A DNA stretch of 64,000 nucleotides from Lysobacter antibioticus (GTDB lineage Bacteria; Pseudomonadota; Gammaproteobacteria; Xanthomonadales; Xanthomonadaceae): assembly GCF_001442535.1 (NCBI RefSeq), contig NZ_CP013141.1, positions 2,825,574 to 2,889,573 of the forward strand. Direction: 5' to 3'. Within the stretch, counting starts at the first letter, position 1; each line of letters starts with the position of its first letter. Of the stretch, positions 1 through 7,808 are shown one piece after another. The notes beneath the pieces were generated by a model. That model searched no databases, was not told where the DNA came from, and saw only the letters and a list, made by a program, of their open reading frames with translations. The position numbers and the translations under genes are program-made.

Positions 1-1
1 C

Positions 2-547
2 AGCGCCGAGGTGCGTGCGCAGTACCTGCCGGCGATCGAGAAGATGGCCGCGCAGATCAAGCAACACCGCGGCGGCGAAGTGGTGATCAGCGCCAACGGC
101 GATGGCGAGTCGCTGGCGTTCGATCGGGCTTCGGCGGTCAAGGCCGAGTTGGTCAAGCAATTGCCGGCCGACGTGCTGCAGGCGCTGAAGGTCAGCGTGC
201 GCGGCAACGCCGACGACCCGGGTTCGCTGATCGTCGGTCTGGGCGAAGGCGGTGCACTGCTGGGCACGGTGTTGTTCGACACCAACAAGGAGACCATCAA
301 GCCGGAGTTCGAGCCGCTGCTGGATAAGGTCGCGGTTGCGCTGGAGCGCATGCACGGCGGCGTCATCGCGATCGTCGGCCACACCGACGTGCGCGCTTCG
401 TACCAATACAACACTGCGCTCGGTATGCGACGCGCCAAGGCCGTCTACGACGCGTTGGCCCAGCGACTGAGCCCCGAAGTGCGCGCCAAGGTGCGAGTCG
501 AGTCGAGCAACGATCCGACCGCCCCTGTCGACGTGAAGCGGAATTGA
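2..547 (+). CDS. OmpA-family envelope protein, C-terminal part (5' truncated by window)
   Basis: The frame is open from the left edge of the window, so only the C-terminus (about 181 residues) is present and the true start lies upstream. It contains an OmpA C-terminal peptidoglycan-binding domain: a VLFDTNKETIKP strand, then GHTD followed by an N-x(6)-RAKAVYDAL segment, the usual order around the Asp/Arg pair that grips diaminopimelate. Family knowledge says such domains anchor envelope proteins to peptidoglycan in the periplasm. The stop is 8 nt before an ATG with a GAGGG ribosome site for the next, outer-membrane gene, so the two are probably co-transcribed and work in the same envelope structure. 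The function of the missing N-terminus cannot be judged. Confidence 0.85.
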   Translation, partial: SAEVRAQYLPAIEKMAAQIKQHRGGEVVISANGDGESLAFDRASAVKAELVKQLPADVLQALKVSVRGNADDPGSLIVGLGEGGALLGTVLFDTNKETIKPEFEPLLDKVAVALERMHGGVIAIVGHTDVRASYQYNTALGMRRAKAVYDALAQRLSPEVRAKVRVESSNDPTAPVDVKRN

Positions 548-555
548 GGGCGATC

Positions 556-716
556 ATGAAGACGAAGATGAAGATGAAACTGCTGGACTACACCCTGATC
601 AGCCTGTTGCGGGCGCAGCCCCGTTGGCGGCCGCGCAGCAGCCCACACAGACCGCCGCAGCTCAGTCCGATGCTGCTCGGTCCGATGCCGCCCAGGCCGA
701 GGGCCTGCCGAAGCCA
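556..716 (+). pseudogene. Frameshifted signal-peptide region of the 716-4285 outer-membrane gene
   Basis: From ATG 556 the reading MKTKMKMKLLDYTLISL looks like the basic and hydrophobic parts of a Sec signal peptide. It loses sense after about 606. In the -1 frame from there the text becomes VAGAAPLAAAQQPTQ and then an Ala/Gln-rich linker ending EGLPKP at a TGA that overlaps ATG 716 (ATGA). The three pieces join without gaps if one base is restored near 606 and one near 714. Each piece alone is non-functional, so this is either assembly error or an inactivated leader. Confidence 0.55.
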
Positions 717-3700
717 TGAAGTGCACGGAAGCAGCGTGCAGCGGCGAAGACGGCTTGCTGTTCAAGCTGCGTACGCGCAGCTACAGCAAGCCGGTCACCG
801 AGGGCACGACGGCGAAATCCTCGTCGGAAGCCCTGCAGCCGGACCGCCGCGTGTCGGTGGCGCTGGAGCAGCCGGGCAAGGCGGTGGCGATCGGCAAGTG
901 GTCGGTCAGCCTGCCCAACGGCGGGGTGATCTGGGCGACCGAGGATCCCACCCTCGGCCGTCCGGAGATGAACATCAGCGGCACCAGCCTGGTCTCGTTC
1001 GACGGCACCAAGGTGCTCAAGCCGGTGCGCTTCTATGCGTACAACAACTATTCCTCGTTCATCCAGCGCGCCGAAGTGTTGATCTACCGCGCCAGCGACA
1101 CCGACCTGGTCGATCCCTTGGCCAAGGTCGAGTTGCCGGTCGGGGCGATCAGCGAGGCCGAATGGGACGGCACCCTGCCGGCCGGCTACGAAGCGCGTGC
1201 CGGCGACGAACTGCTGTACCTGGTGCGTGCCTACGGCGCCGACGGCAGCGTCGACGAGACCTATCCGCAACGCATGCAACTGGTGCGGCCGGAAGAGGCC
1301 GAACGCGGCCTGCAGACCATGCGCAACGCCATGGAACGCAAGCAGGGCACCTCGCTCGGCATCGAAGAGGCGCAACGCAACAGCCTGACCGAAGCCGTGT
1401 TCGGCAGCAGCACCCTGCGCCAGCAGAACATCGGCATCTACGGCTCGCGCATCCGCATCCAGGGCCGCAACATTCCCGAGAACTACTCGGTCACCATCAA
1501 CGGGCGCAATTTCCCGGTCGACCTGGAACGCAAGCTGGTCGCCGAATACCTCGAGCCGATCGGCCGCCACGAGTACGACCTGCGCCTGAAGGGCGAGGGC
1601 GGCGAGATCAACCACACGCTCGACATCGACGTCAGCGGGCGCTACATGTTCGCCGTCGCGATCGCCGATGTGACCGCGTCCAAGGGCAGCACCTCCGGTT
1701 CGATCGAGCCGTTGGCCGGCGACGAGCATTTCGACAAGAGCTTTCTGCTCGAAGGCCGCCTGGGCTTCTATCTGAAGGGCAAGATCAAGGGCAAGTACCT
1801 GGTCACCGCCCAGGCCGACACGCGCGAACGCGAGGTCAGCCAGTTGTTCAACGGCTTCTGGAAGGCCGACCCGCAGGACATCTTCCGCCGCCTCGATCCG
1901 GACCTGTACTACCCGGTCTACGGCGACGACTCGACCACCTACCGCGACGTCGACACCATGGGCCGGCTGTACGTCCGCGTCGACTGGGACAAGAGCCAGG
2001 CGCTGTGGGGCAACTTCGAGACCGGCATCACCGGCACCGAATACGGCCAGTACAGCCGTTCGCTGTACGGCGGTGCGCTCAATTGGCGCAGCCGCCGCAG
2101 CACCGTGCTCGGCGAGCCGGGCAGCGAACTGCGGGTGTTCGGTTCCGAGGCGCAGACCGCGCCCGGGCATAACGAGTTCATCGGCACCGGCGGCAGCCTG
2201 TACTACCTCAAGCACACCGACGTGCTGCCGGGCTCGGACAAGATCGTGCTGGAAGTGCGCGATGCGACGACCGGCCGAGTCGAGAACCGGGTCGACCTGG
2301 TGCGCGGCGCCGACTACGAGATCGACGAGATGCAGGGCCGCATCCTGCTGACCCGTCCGCTGGCGCAGGTGACCCGCGAGAACATCCCGACCCTGACCCG
2401 CGACACGCCCCTGGACGGCTTCACCCAGGTGCTGCTGGTCGACTACGAGTTCATTCCGAACGGCTTCGATGCCGACTCGGTCACCGCCGGTTTCCGCGGC
2501 AAGCACTGGTTCGGCGACCATGTCGCGCTGGGCGCGACCTATGTCGACGAAAACCGCGCCGGCGACGACTACACCTTGAAGGGGGCGGACCTGACCCTGC
2601 AGGCCGGTCGCGGCACCTACCTGAAGCTGGAGCAGAGCCAGACCGAGTCGACCAGTTCGCCGATCTTCTTCTCCGACAACGGCGGCCTGAGCTTCAACGA
2701 AATCAACTCCGGGCTCGACCAGCGCAAGGGCACGGCGCGCTCGGTGGAAGCGCGCGCCAACTTCAAGGAGCTGGGCTGGACGAATCTGGACTGGTCGGCC
2801 GGCGCCTGGTGGCGTCGCGTCGATCCGGGCTTCTCGATCTCGCGCTACGACCTGGGCCAGGAGGTTCAGGAGCACGGGTTCGAGGTGCTGGGCCAGTTCA
2901 ATCCGGCCTTCAACATCTACGGCCGCTACAGCCGTGCCGAACGCGGCAGCGAATCGCTGACCCAGGCGCAGTTGACCGGCGAATGGCGGATCAGCGACTC
3001 GACCACCTGGGCCGCGGAAATCCGTCGCGTCGAAGAAAACCGCGCCACCCTCGACGCCGCCGGCGTGTTGGGCGCCCTGCAGTACAAGCGCCGCTTCGGC
3101 AGCAGCTTCGATCTGTACGGCACCGCCCAGGTCACTCTGGACGACGACAACGGCCGCTACGCCGACAACGACGCCTTCACCCTGGGCGGCAAGTACGTGT
3201 TCGGCAACCTGTCGAGCGTCGGCGCCGAGCTGACCACCGGCGACCGCGGCGACGCGGCGCAGATCAACGCCGAGTACCGCATCCAGCCCGACCACACGGT
3301 CTACGGCAGCTACACCTACTCGACCGATCGCACCGATTTCGACCCGCTGTTCAACAACCGCCTCAACTCGGGTTGGACCCTCGGCCAGCGCTGGCGCTTG
3401 TCGAACCAGGTCAGCATGTACAACGAGAGCCAATTCCTGAAGGCGCCGAACGAATCCGGTCTGGCCCACACCTACGGCATGGATTTCTATCCGAGCCAGG
3501 GCTGGAACCTGGGCTTCACCTTGCAGAGCGCACGCCTGGACAAGGAGATCGGCGAAGTCGATCGCCGTGCGGTCAGCCTCAGCGGCGGCCACACCTCGGC
3601 CGCGACGCAGTGGCAGAGCAAGCTGGAATGGCGCGAGGACACCGGTGCGGAGCGTCGCGAGCAGTGGGTCACGACCAACAACCTGACCCACAAGATCAAC

Positions 3701-4285
3701 GAAAGCTTCCGTATCGCGGCACGCTTCAACTACTCCAAGACCACCGACCAGATCAACGCCGAGGCCGGCGCCAAGTTCATCGAAGGCAACGTCGGTTTCG
3801 CCTGGCGGCCGTGGAACAGCACCAAGTACGCGCTGCTGGGCAAGTACACGTATCTGTACGACGTGTCGGCGCTGCCGCAGATCGGCGACAACGTGGCGTT
3901 CTACGATCAGCGCAGCCAGATCCTGTCGCTGGAAGGCATCTACAACCCGAACCACCACTGGGAATTCGCCGGCAAGCTGGCGCGTCGCGAAGGCGAAGTG
4001 CGTTACGGCCGTCTCGAGGGGCAGTGGGCCGATTCGGCGACCACCTTCGCCGCGGTGCAGACCCGCTACGAGTTCGCCGAAACCTGGCATGCGCTGGCCG
4101 AGTACCGCTGGCTGGGCGTGAAGGACGGCGGCGATCGCCAAGGCTTCCTGATCGGCGTCGACCGCGACATCGGCCGCAACTTCCGCGTCGGTGTGGGCTA
4201 CAACTTCACCGAGTTCAGCGACGACCTGACCAACTTCGACTACGACCACAAGGGGTGGTTCTTGAACATGGTCGGCACGTACTGA
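716..4285 (+). CDS. Large outer-membrane beta-barrel protein (5' end apparently frameshifted)
   Basis: A reading frame of 1189 codons. The second half is rich in alternating aromatic/polar strands ending in a C-terminal aromatic (ends GTY), typical of an outer-membrane barrel. The first part has Ig-like or carbohydrate-module-like stretches (GRYMFAVAIADV, NGFWKADP). The first ATG in this frame (716) has no signal peptide. A better start is ATG 556, with GAGGG at 546-550, encoding MKTKMKMKLLDYTLISL. Continuing it needs a switch to frame 3 near 606 (VAGAAPLAAAQQPTQ, a signal-peptide end) and to frame 2 at 716. Two single-base losses would explain this, through sequencing error or real decay. 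Substrate or transport role is not recognised. Its pairing with the upstream OmpA protein suggests a joint envelope role. Confidence 0.75.
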   Translation: MKCTEAACSGEDGLLFKLRTRSYSKPVTEGTTAKSSSEALQPDRRVSVALEQPGKAVAIGKWSVSLPNGGVIWATEDPTLGRPEMNISGTSLVSFDGTKVLKPVRFYAYNNYSSFIQRAEVLIYRASDTDLVDPLAKVELPVGAISEAEWDGTLPAGYEARAGDELLYLVRAYGADGSVDETYPQRMQLVRPEEAERGLQTMRNAMERKQGTSLGIEEAQRNSLTEAVFGSSTLRQQNIGIYGSRIRIQGRNIPENYSVTINGRNFPVDLERKLVAEYLEPIGRHEYDLRLKGEGGEINHTLDIDVSGRYMFAVAIADVTASKGSTSGSIEPLAGDEHFDKSFLLEGRLGFYLKGKIKGKYLVTAQADTREREVSQLFNGFWKADPQDIFRRLDPDLYYPVYGDDSTTYRDVDTMGRLYVRVDWDKSQALWGNFETGITGTEYGQYSRSLYGGALNWRSRRSTVLGEPGSELRVFGSEAQTAPGHNEFIGTGGSLYYLKHTDVLPGSDKIVLEVRDATTGRVENRVDLVRGADYEIDEMQGRILLTRPLAQVTRENIPTLTRDTPLDGFTQVLLVDYEFIPNGFDADSVTAGFRGKHWFGDHVALGATYVDENRAGDDYTLKGADLTLQAGRGTYLKLEQSQTESTSSPIFFSDNGGLSFNEINSGLDQRKGTARSVEARANFKELGWTNLDWSAGAWWRRVDPGFSISRYDLGQEVQEHGFEVLGQFNPAFNIYGRYSRAERGSESLTQAQLTGEWRISDSTTWAAEIRRVEENRATLDAAGVLGALQYKRRFGSSFDLYGTAQVTLDDDNGRYADNDAFTLGGKYVFGNLSSVGAELTTGDRGDAAQINAEYRIQPDHTVYGSYTYSTDRTDFDPLFNNRLNSGWTLGQRWRLSNQVSMYNESQFLKAPNESGLAHTYGMDFYPSQGWNLGFTLQSARLDKEIGEVDRRAVSLSGGHTSAATQWQSKLEWREDTGAERREQWVTTNNLTHKINESFRIAARFNYSKTTDQINAEAGAKFIEGNVGFAWRPWNSTKYALLGKYTYLYDVSALPQIGDNVAFYDQRSQILSLEGIYNPNHHWEFAGKLARREGEVRYGRLEGQWADSATTFAAVQTRYEFAETWHALAEYRWLGVKDGGDRQGFLIGVDRDIGRNFRVGVGYNFTEFSDDLTNFDYDHKGWFLNMVGTY

Positions 4286-4467
4286 TCGTAAACGACTATC
4301 TGTTCTACGCCGCCTCCGAGGAACAGGAGGCGGCACCACGAAGGCGCGTCGGCATGGCTTCCCCTGTCGTTCCAGGCACGACCTGGACACCGAGCTCGAG
4401 AAGATCTCACGGCGCGCCATCGAATAATGGCGCTGGCTTACTTGAGTGGAGTCTTTGAGAGCTTGCT

Positions 4468-4866
4468 ATGAACGAAGAATCATCGGTGGAACGTGGCATC
4501 ACCATACTGAGCGACTTGGAGTGGCGCCGGATCAATGAGGCGCTTCCGTCGAACCTGGCCGCCAGGGCAAGAAATCAGAAGGCCAAATATCGCGGCTTCG
4601 TCGAGGCGGTGCTGTGGGTGGCCTGCAACAAGGCCTTCTGGTCCGAGATTCCGGAGATGTACGGCGCTTGGCGGCCCATCTACGTGCGCTACATGCGCTG
4701 GTGCAAAGCCGGGGTGTGGAAGATAGTGGAAAAATCGATCGGCCATGAAAAGGCGGTGGTGGCTCATGCACTAGGCTCGCTGCTGGGGCAGCAGCAGTAT
4801 TCCCAGCAAAAGCGAAGTCTGCGCAGCGCTCGCGGCGTTCCCGAAAGGATCGGTTTCGAGCAGTAG
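4468..4866 (+). CDS. Orphan DUF4096 (IS5/ISL-type transposase N-terminal domain) protein
   Basis: A 132-residue protein whose first about 90 residues match the DUF4096 pattern found at the N-terminus of IS5-group transposases: LSDLEWRRI near the start, FVEAVLWV, an acidic-proline-x-YGAWRPIYVRYMRWCKAGVW block. The residue after the usual FVEAVLWV is altered (ACNKAFWSEIPEMYG instead of a GAPWRDLP-type loop). No DDE catalytic half follows in any frame, and no terminal inverted repeats are visible, so it is not a complete insertion sequence. The tail after about residue 95 is unlike any transposase I recognise. It may be a transposase fragment or a stand-alone DNA-binding protein derived from one. 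The ribosome site before ATG 4468 is weak (GAGAGC). Confidence 0.7.
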   Translation: MNEESSVERGITILSDLEWRRINEALPSNLAARARNQKAKYRGFVEAVLWVACNKAFWSEIPEMYGAWRPIYVRYMRWCKAGVWKIVEKSIGHEKAVVAHALGSLLGQQQYSQQKRSLRSARGVPERIGFEQ

Positions 4867-4982
4867 CCGCGCGATCGAATGGAATCGTCGATCGCGATTC
4901 GGCCGGGGCGCGCCGAAGAGCCCGGGCGCTGTTGCAAAAGCCAGGGAATCGAGCCGCAGCCCGCAGACCCGATGCCGGAGCG

Positions 4983-5630
4983 TCACTGAAGCAGGTGGCC
5001 TAGCCCATGCTTCTCGAGATAGCGAAACAGCTCGTCATTCGACTTCAGGCCCAGTTTTCGCAAGGCGTTGTACTTATGGGTCGTGACGGTCTTGTAGCTA
5101 CGGTTGCTGTCCAACGCGATCGCCTGAAGATTCTCGCCGCGAGCCAAGGCCAGGACGACCGTTTGCTCCGCTGAACTGAGTTGACGCCATGGGTGAGTCT
5201 TCGCCGAGGCGATATCGATCGCAGGGTCGGTGTAGGTGTTGCCGCGCATAACCGCAAGGACCGCCTCGATTATCGTGCTCGGGTGGCTCGATTTCGAGAC
5301 GAAGGCGCAAGCTCCGCTTTCCAGCGTGGTCAACGCAAGCGAAGGAAGTTCCGTGCCTGTGTAGATGACCACTTGGAGGCGAGGCTGTTTCTCCAATACG
5401 GCGCGCAGCAGCGATACGCTCTGGAGTCTTCCGGGCATGTGCAAGTCCATGACCAGATAATCGAAGAGGTTGTCATCGAGCGCCTGCAGTAGACGATCGC
5501 CATCCGAAACCGAGTCGATGCGGATGCTGTCCATATCCAAAGCGCTGCCGAGCATTTCGGAAAGCGCGGCGACGATGACCGGGTGATCGTCTGCGATGAG
5601 TACCTTGGCCGGGGGCTGCTGGGTACTCAC
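4983..5630 (-). CDS. NarL/RcsB-type response regulator
   Basis: 215 residues. An N-terminal receiver domain (residues 8-130) has the acidic pair DD at 14-15, phospho-acceptor Asp62 in YLVMDLHMPG, a Thr in VVIYTGTE and the lysine in FVSKSS. A C-terminal LuxR/GerE helix-turn-helix (about 145-205) reads LSSAEQTVVLALARGENLQAIA then SYKTVTTHKYNALRKLG. RcsB-like regulators use this layout to bind DNA as phospho-dimers. The start codon is GTG (complement of 5628-5630). No partner kinase is adjacent. Directly upstream on the same strand lies a degraded copy of the same gene (5918-6456), so this is the surviving member of a tandem duplication. Confidence 0.88.
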   Translation of the reverse strand: MSTQQPPAKVLIADDHPVIVAALSEMLGSALDMDSIRIDSVSDGDRLLQALDDNLFDYLVMDLHMPGRLQSVSLLRAVLEKQPRLQVVIYTGTELPSLALTTLESGACAFVSKSSHPSTIIEAVLAVMRGNTYTDPAIDIASAKTHPWRQLSSAEQTVVLALARGENLQAIALDSNRSYKTVTTHKYNALRKLGLKSNDELFRYLEKHGLGHLLQ

Positions 5631-5917
5631 CGGGGCAGCCCGGCGGCAGCCGAAACGTGGCTATCATTAAACACGGAACTTGTCTCCATTTTTCTTGTCA
5701 CTCACCTCCACCCTAGCGAGTCGGTGCTGTGCAGTCGGCCAGATGAACCCTTGAGCGCCGCCTATGTGCCAGCGATCAGCTCGGTGCCGACAGGACTGGC
5801 CCGTTCGGCAAGACGCATCCAATAAGGGGGCCAATTCTACTAGCTGGCCACCATGGCGACTGCCCCATCGGATAATACAAACCGACTATGGGGACGGTTG
5901 CACCAACAAGTCAGGGA

Positions 5918-6456
5918 TCAAGCGCTCCAGCGAACCGGATGATGGGATCGTGTGCTGAGATGTGGTAGCGGGTGATGCGTTCGACCTGAGCCCCGATTTG
6001 CGCCAGAGGCAGTGCTCGTGGCAATAAGGAACTTGTAGCTGCGGACGCTGGTTGCTGCAATCGCATGAAGATGATCGCTGCGCGTTAAAGCCAGCATCAC
6101 GTCACGTTCTGGCGAAGTCGGCGAATGACCGGTGCGGTTCTTCTTCGAGATGGCGTCGATAGACGGACCCGTGCAGGTTATTCCGAGAGCAATCGCGAGT
6201 AGGGCTTCGATCGGCACCGACGGATCGCCCGACGTTCGAATGAACAGGCAGCGTTCGGATTCGGTGTTGTCGGCGCCAGGCAAGGAAGCTTAGACCCGGC
6301 GCATATCAATCTATTCGGTCGAGCGTGTCCTTCGGACTCGGAAACGAAGTCGGGCAGGCGTCTACGGCGATTCTTCTGTGCCGCGCGCAGCTGCCTAAGA
6401 CAATTCCCAATTTCCATGCGTCGATGTCGAGCATAGTCTGGCCAAGCGTACTCAAA
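5918..6456 (-). pseudogene. Decayed paralogue of the adjacent NarL/RcsB-type regulator
   Basis: Two overlapping minus frames together align along most of the intact regulator at 4983-5630. In the upstream frame FEYAWPDYA matches FDYLVMDLH around the phospho-Asp, and LICAGSKLPCLAPTT matches VVIYTGTELPSLALTT. Near 6250 the homology moves to the other frame: SGDPSVPIEALLAIALG against SSHPSTIIEAVLAVMRG, and RDVMLALTRSDHLHAIA against QTVVLALARGENLQAIA. The helix-turn-helix end is scrambled (YKFLIATSTASGANRG for YKTVTTHKYNALRKLG). A frameshift plus loss of the start and of the recognition helix make this a pseudogene from a tandem duplication. Confidence 0.75.
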
Positions 6457-6524
6457 TGGCGAGTTCAATACGTGCGCTCACCGCGACCTCTCATGTGTGG
6501 ATAGACGATCATCGAGCGTAGGTC

Positions 6525-7556
6525 ATGAGGTTGGATGAAGAGAGCTACGGACTCTCGTCGCGGGGAGATGTCCTCGTAGATGTTGTGGGCATGACCGCAT
6601 TCGTGGCCGTCGTCGGCGCGAGCAGCTTCACCCGGGCGGCGCAATCGCTGGGCGTGTCGAAATCCGTGGTCAGCCGGCGCATAAGCGGTATCGAGAGCCG
6701 GATCGGGATGCGCCTGATAGATCGCAGCAGCGCCCGCGTCGGTCCGACCGAGGCCGGGTCGGCTTACTATCTCAAGTGCCTGAGTATTCTGGAAGCGATA
6801 GAAGAGGCCAATCACCAGATTGCAAGCTGGAACAGCGGTTTGCGCGGGACGATCGTAGTCTGCGTCTCTTCTTCGCTATGCGTGCCTGCGGTGACCCGGT
6901 CGATTGCGGAGTTCGCGCGCGCCTACAGCGATATCAAGCTGAAGGTCGATATCGAAGAGCGAGACTCTTCGGTCCGGGAGGCTCGATTCGATATCGCCAT
7001 TCGAAACGACCAGTCGGTGGACTCGAGCATGGCGGCGCGCGTGATCGGGCATAGCACCCACACCTTGTGCGCCAGTCCAGCCTATCTCGAGATGAACGGA
7101 ACCCCGACATCCGCCGATATGTTGAAGGACCATGAGGGACTCATGCATGCGCGCGGGCACGTCGGCACGTACTGGTTACTGCGCGACGGCGCTCAGTTGC
7201 GATCCTTTCGGATTCCCGAGCGGATGCGAAGCGAATGCGTATTCCACCTCATTGAAGCGGCGAAGGCCGATCTAGGCATAGTGCAGTTGCCGGACTATCT
7301 GGTGGCAGATGCATTGCGGAACGGAGAGCTGGTGGCTTTGCTTCCGCAATGCTCGCCGCCTCCGGATCCCATCTCGCTCGTCTATCCGGTCAGTCGCAAG
7401 GCCTCGCAAAAGGTGCGGCTCCTGGTCGAGTACCTTGCCGAGCGAATGCAGGGTGCGCTGAGCCAGGACACTCGTGCTCACGTGAGCGCCGAGGCCGCCG
7501 ATGGTTGCGATGCGCCGACGAAGCCGGAGAGGCAGGGCTTAAGTCCGAAGCGATAG
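6525..7556 (+). CDS. LysR-family transcriptional regulator
   Basis: 343 residues. A winged helix-turn-helix at about residues 23-80 (MTAFVAVVGASSFTRAAQ, SLGVSKSVVSRRISGIE, RIGMRLIDRSSARVGPTEAG) is followed by a LysR substrate-binding domain (about 110-310; LRGTIVVCVSS, FDIAIRNDQS, GIVQLPDYLV). It resembles the CrgA/DntR-like clade rather than OxyR: no redox Cys pair in an OxyR context is obvious. ATG 6525 precedes the domain by 22 residues, and an internal ATG at 6591 is an alternative start. A strong intrinsic terminator follows. It sits just upstream of the catalase gene on the same strand, so it may or may not control it. LysR regulators usually act on neighbours in response to a small ligand. 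Confidence 0.88.
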   Translation: MRLDEESYGLSSRGDVLVDVVGMTAFVAVVGASSFTRAAQSLGVSKSVVSRRISGIESRIGMRLIDRSSARVGPTEAGSAYYLKCLSILEAIEEANHQIASWNSGLRGTIVVCVSSSLCVPAVTRSIAEFARAYSDIKLKVDIEERDSSVREARFDIAIRNDQSVDSSMAARVIGHSTHTLCASPAYLEMNGTPTSADMLKDHEGLMHARGHVGTYWLLRDGAQLRSFRIPERMRSECVFHLIEAAKADLGIVQLPDYLVADALRNGELVALLPQCSPPPDPISLVYPVSRKASQKVRLLVEYLAERMQGALSQDTRAHVSAEAADGCDAPTKPERQGLSPKR

Positions 7557-7606
7557 GCGCATGTCATTGCCGGTTCCATGAAACCGACCATAGCTGATTT
7601 CTCCGT

Positions 7607-7639
7607 AAAAGCCGCGCGGCACCCGTGCGGCTTTTTTTT
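7607..7639 (+). terminator. Intrinsic terminator after the LysR gene
   Basis: AAAGCCGC stem, short loop, complementary GTGCGGCTTT stem and a run of eight T, beginning about 50 nt after the LysR stop. A classical rho-independent terminator that separates the regulator transcript from the catalase operon. Confidence 0.85.
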
Positions 7640-7719
7640 CGCAATCGGTGGCGACCAGATTGCTTTCGGCGAATTCAATCGTTGCTGTACGCACAACGAG
7701 TGCCAAGGCAATCATTCCT

Positions 7720-7734
7720 ATGAATTGAACCTAT
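7720..7734 (+). promoter_or_regulatory. Possible OxyR half-site-like motif upstream of catalase
   Basis: ATGA-N7-CTAT lies about 75 nt before the catalase start. OxyR half-sites are ATAG-N7-CTAT, so one arm matches exactly and the other is off. A second half-site is not evident. The assignment rests only on this motif plus the known peroxide control of periplasmic catalases. Confidence 0.2.
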
Positions 7735-7808
7735 CGCGTAAATGTATTGGACGAGGGCGGGCGCCTAGGAAAGGCTATCTCCAGATCTTTCACTAAGCGA
7801 GTAACCAG

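Noticed and set aside
662..4420. 1252-codon open frame on the minus strand opposite the outer-membrane gene
   Set aside because: It is the antisense shadow of the GC-rich gene: Arg/Ala/Val/Gly/Asp-rich text, no domains, no ribosome site.
4468..4866. Complete IS5-type insertion sequence
   Set aside because: No DDE catalytic region, no terminal inverted repeats and no target duplication are visible around the DUF4096 gene.
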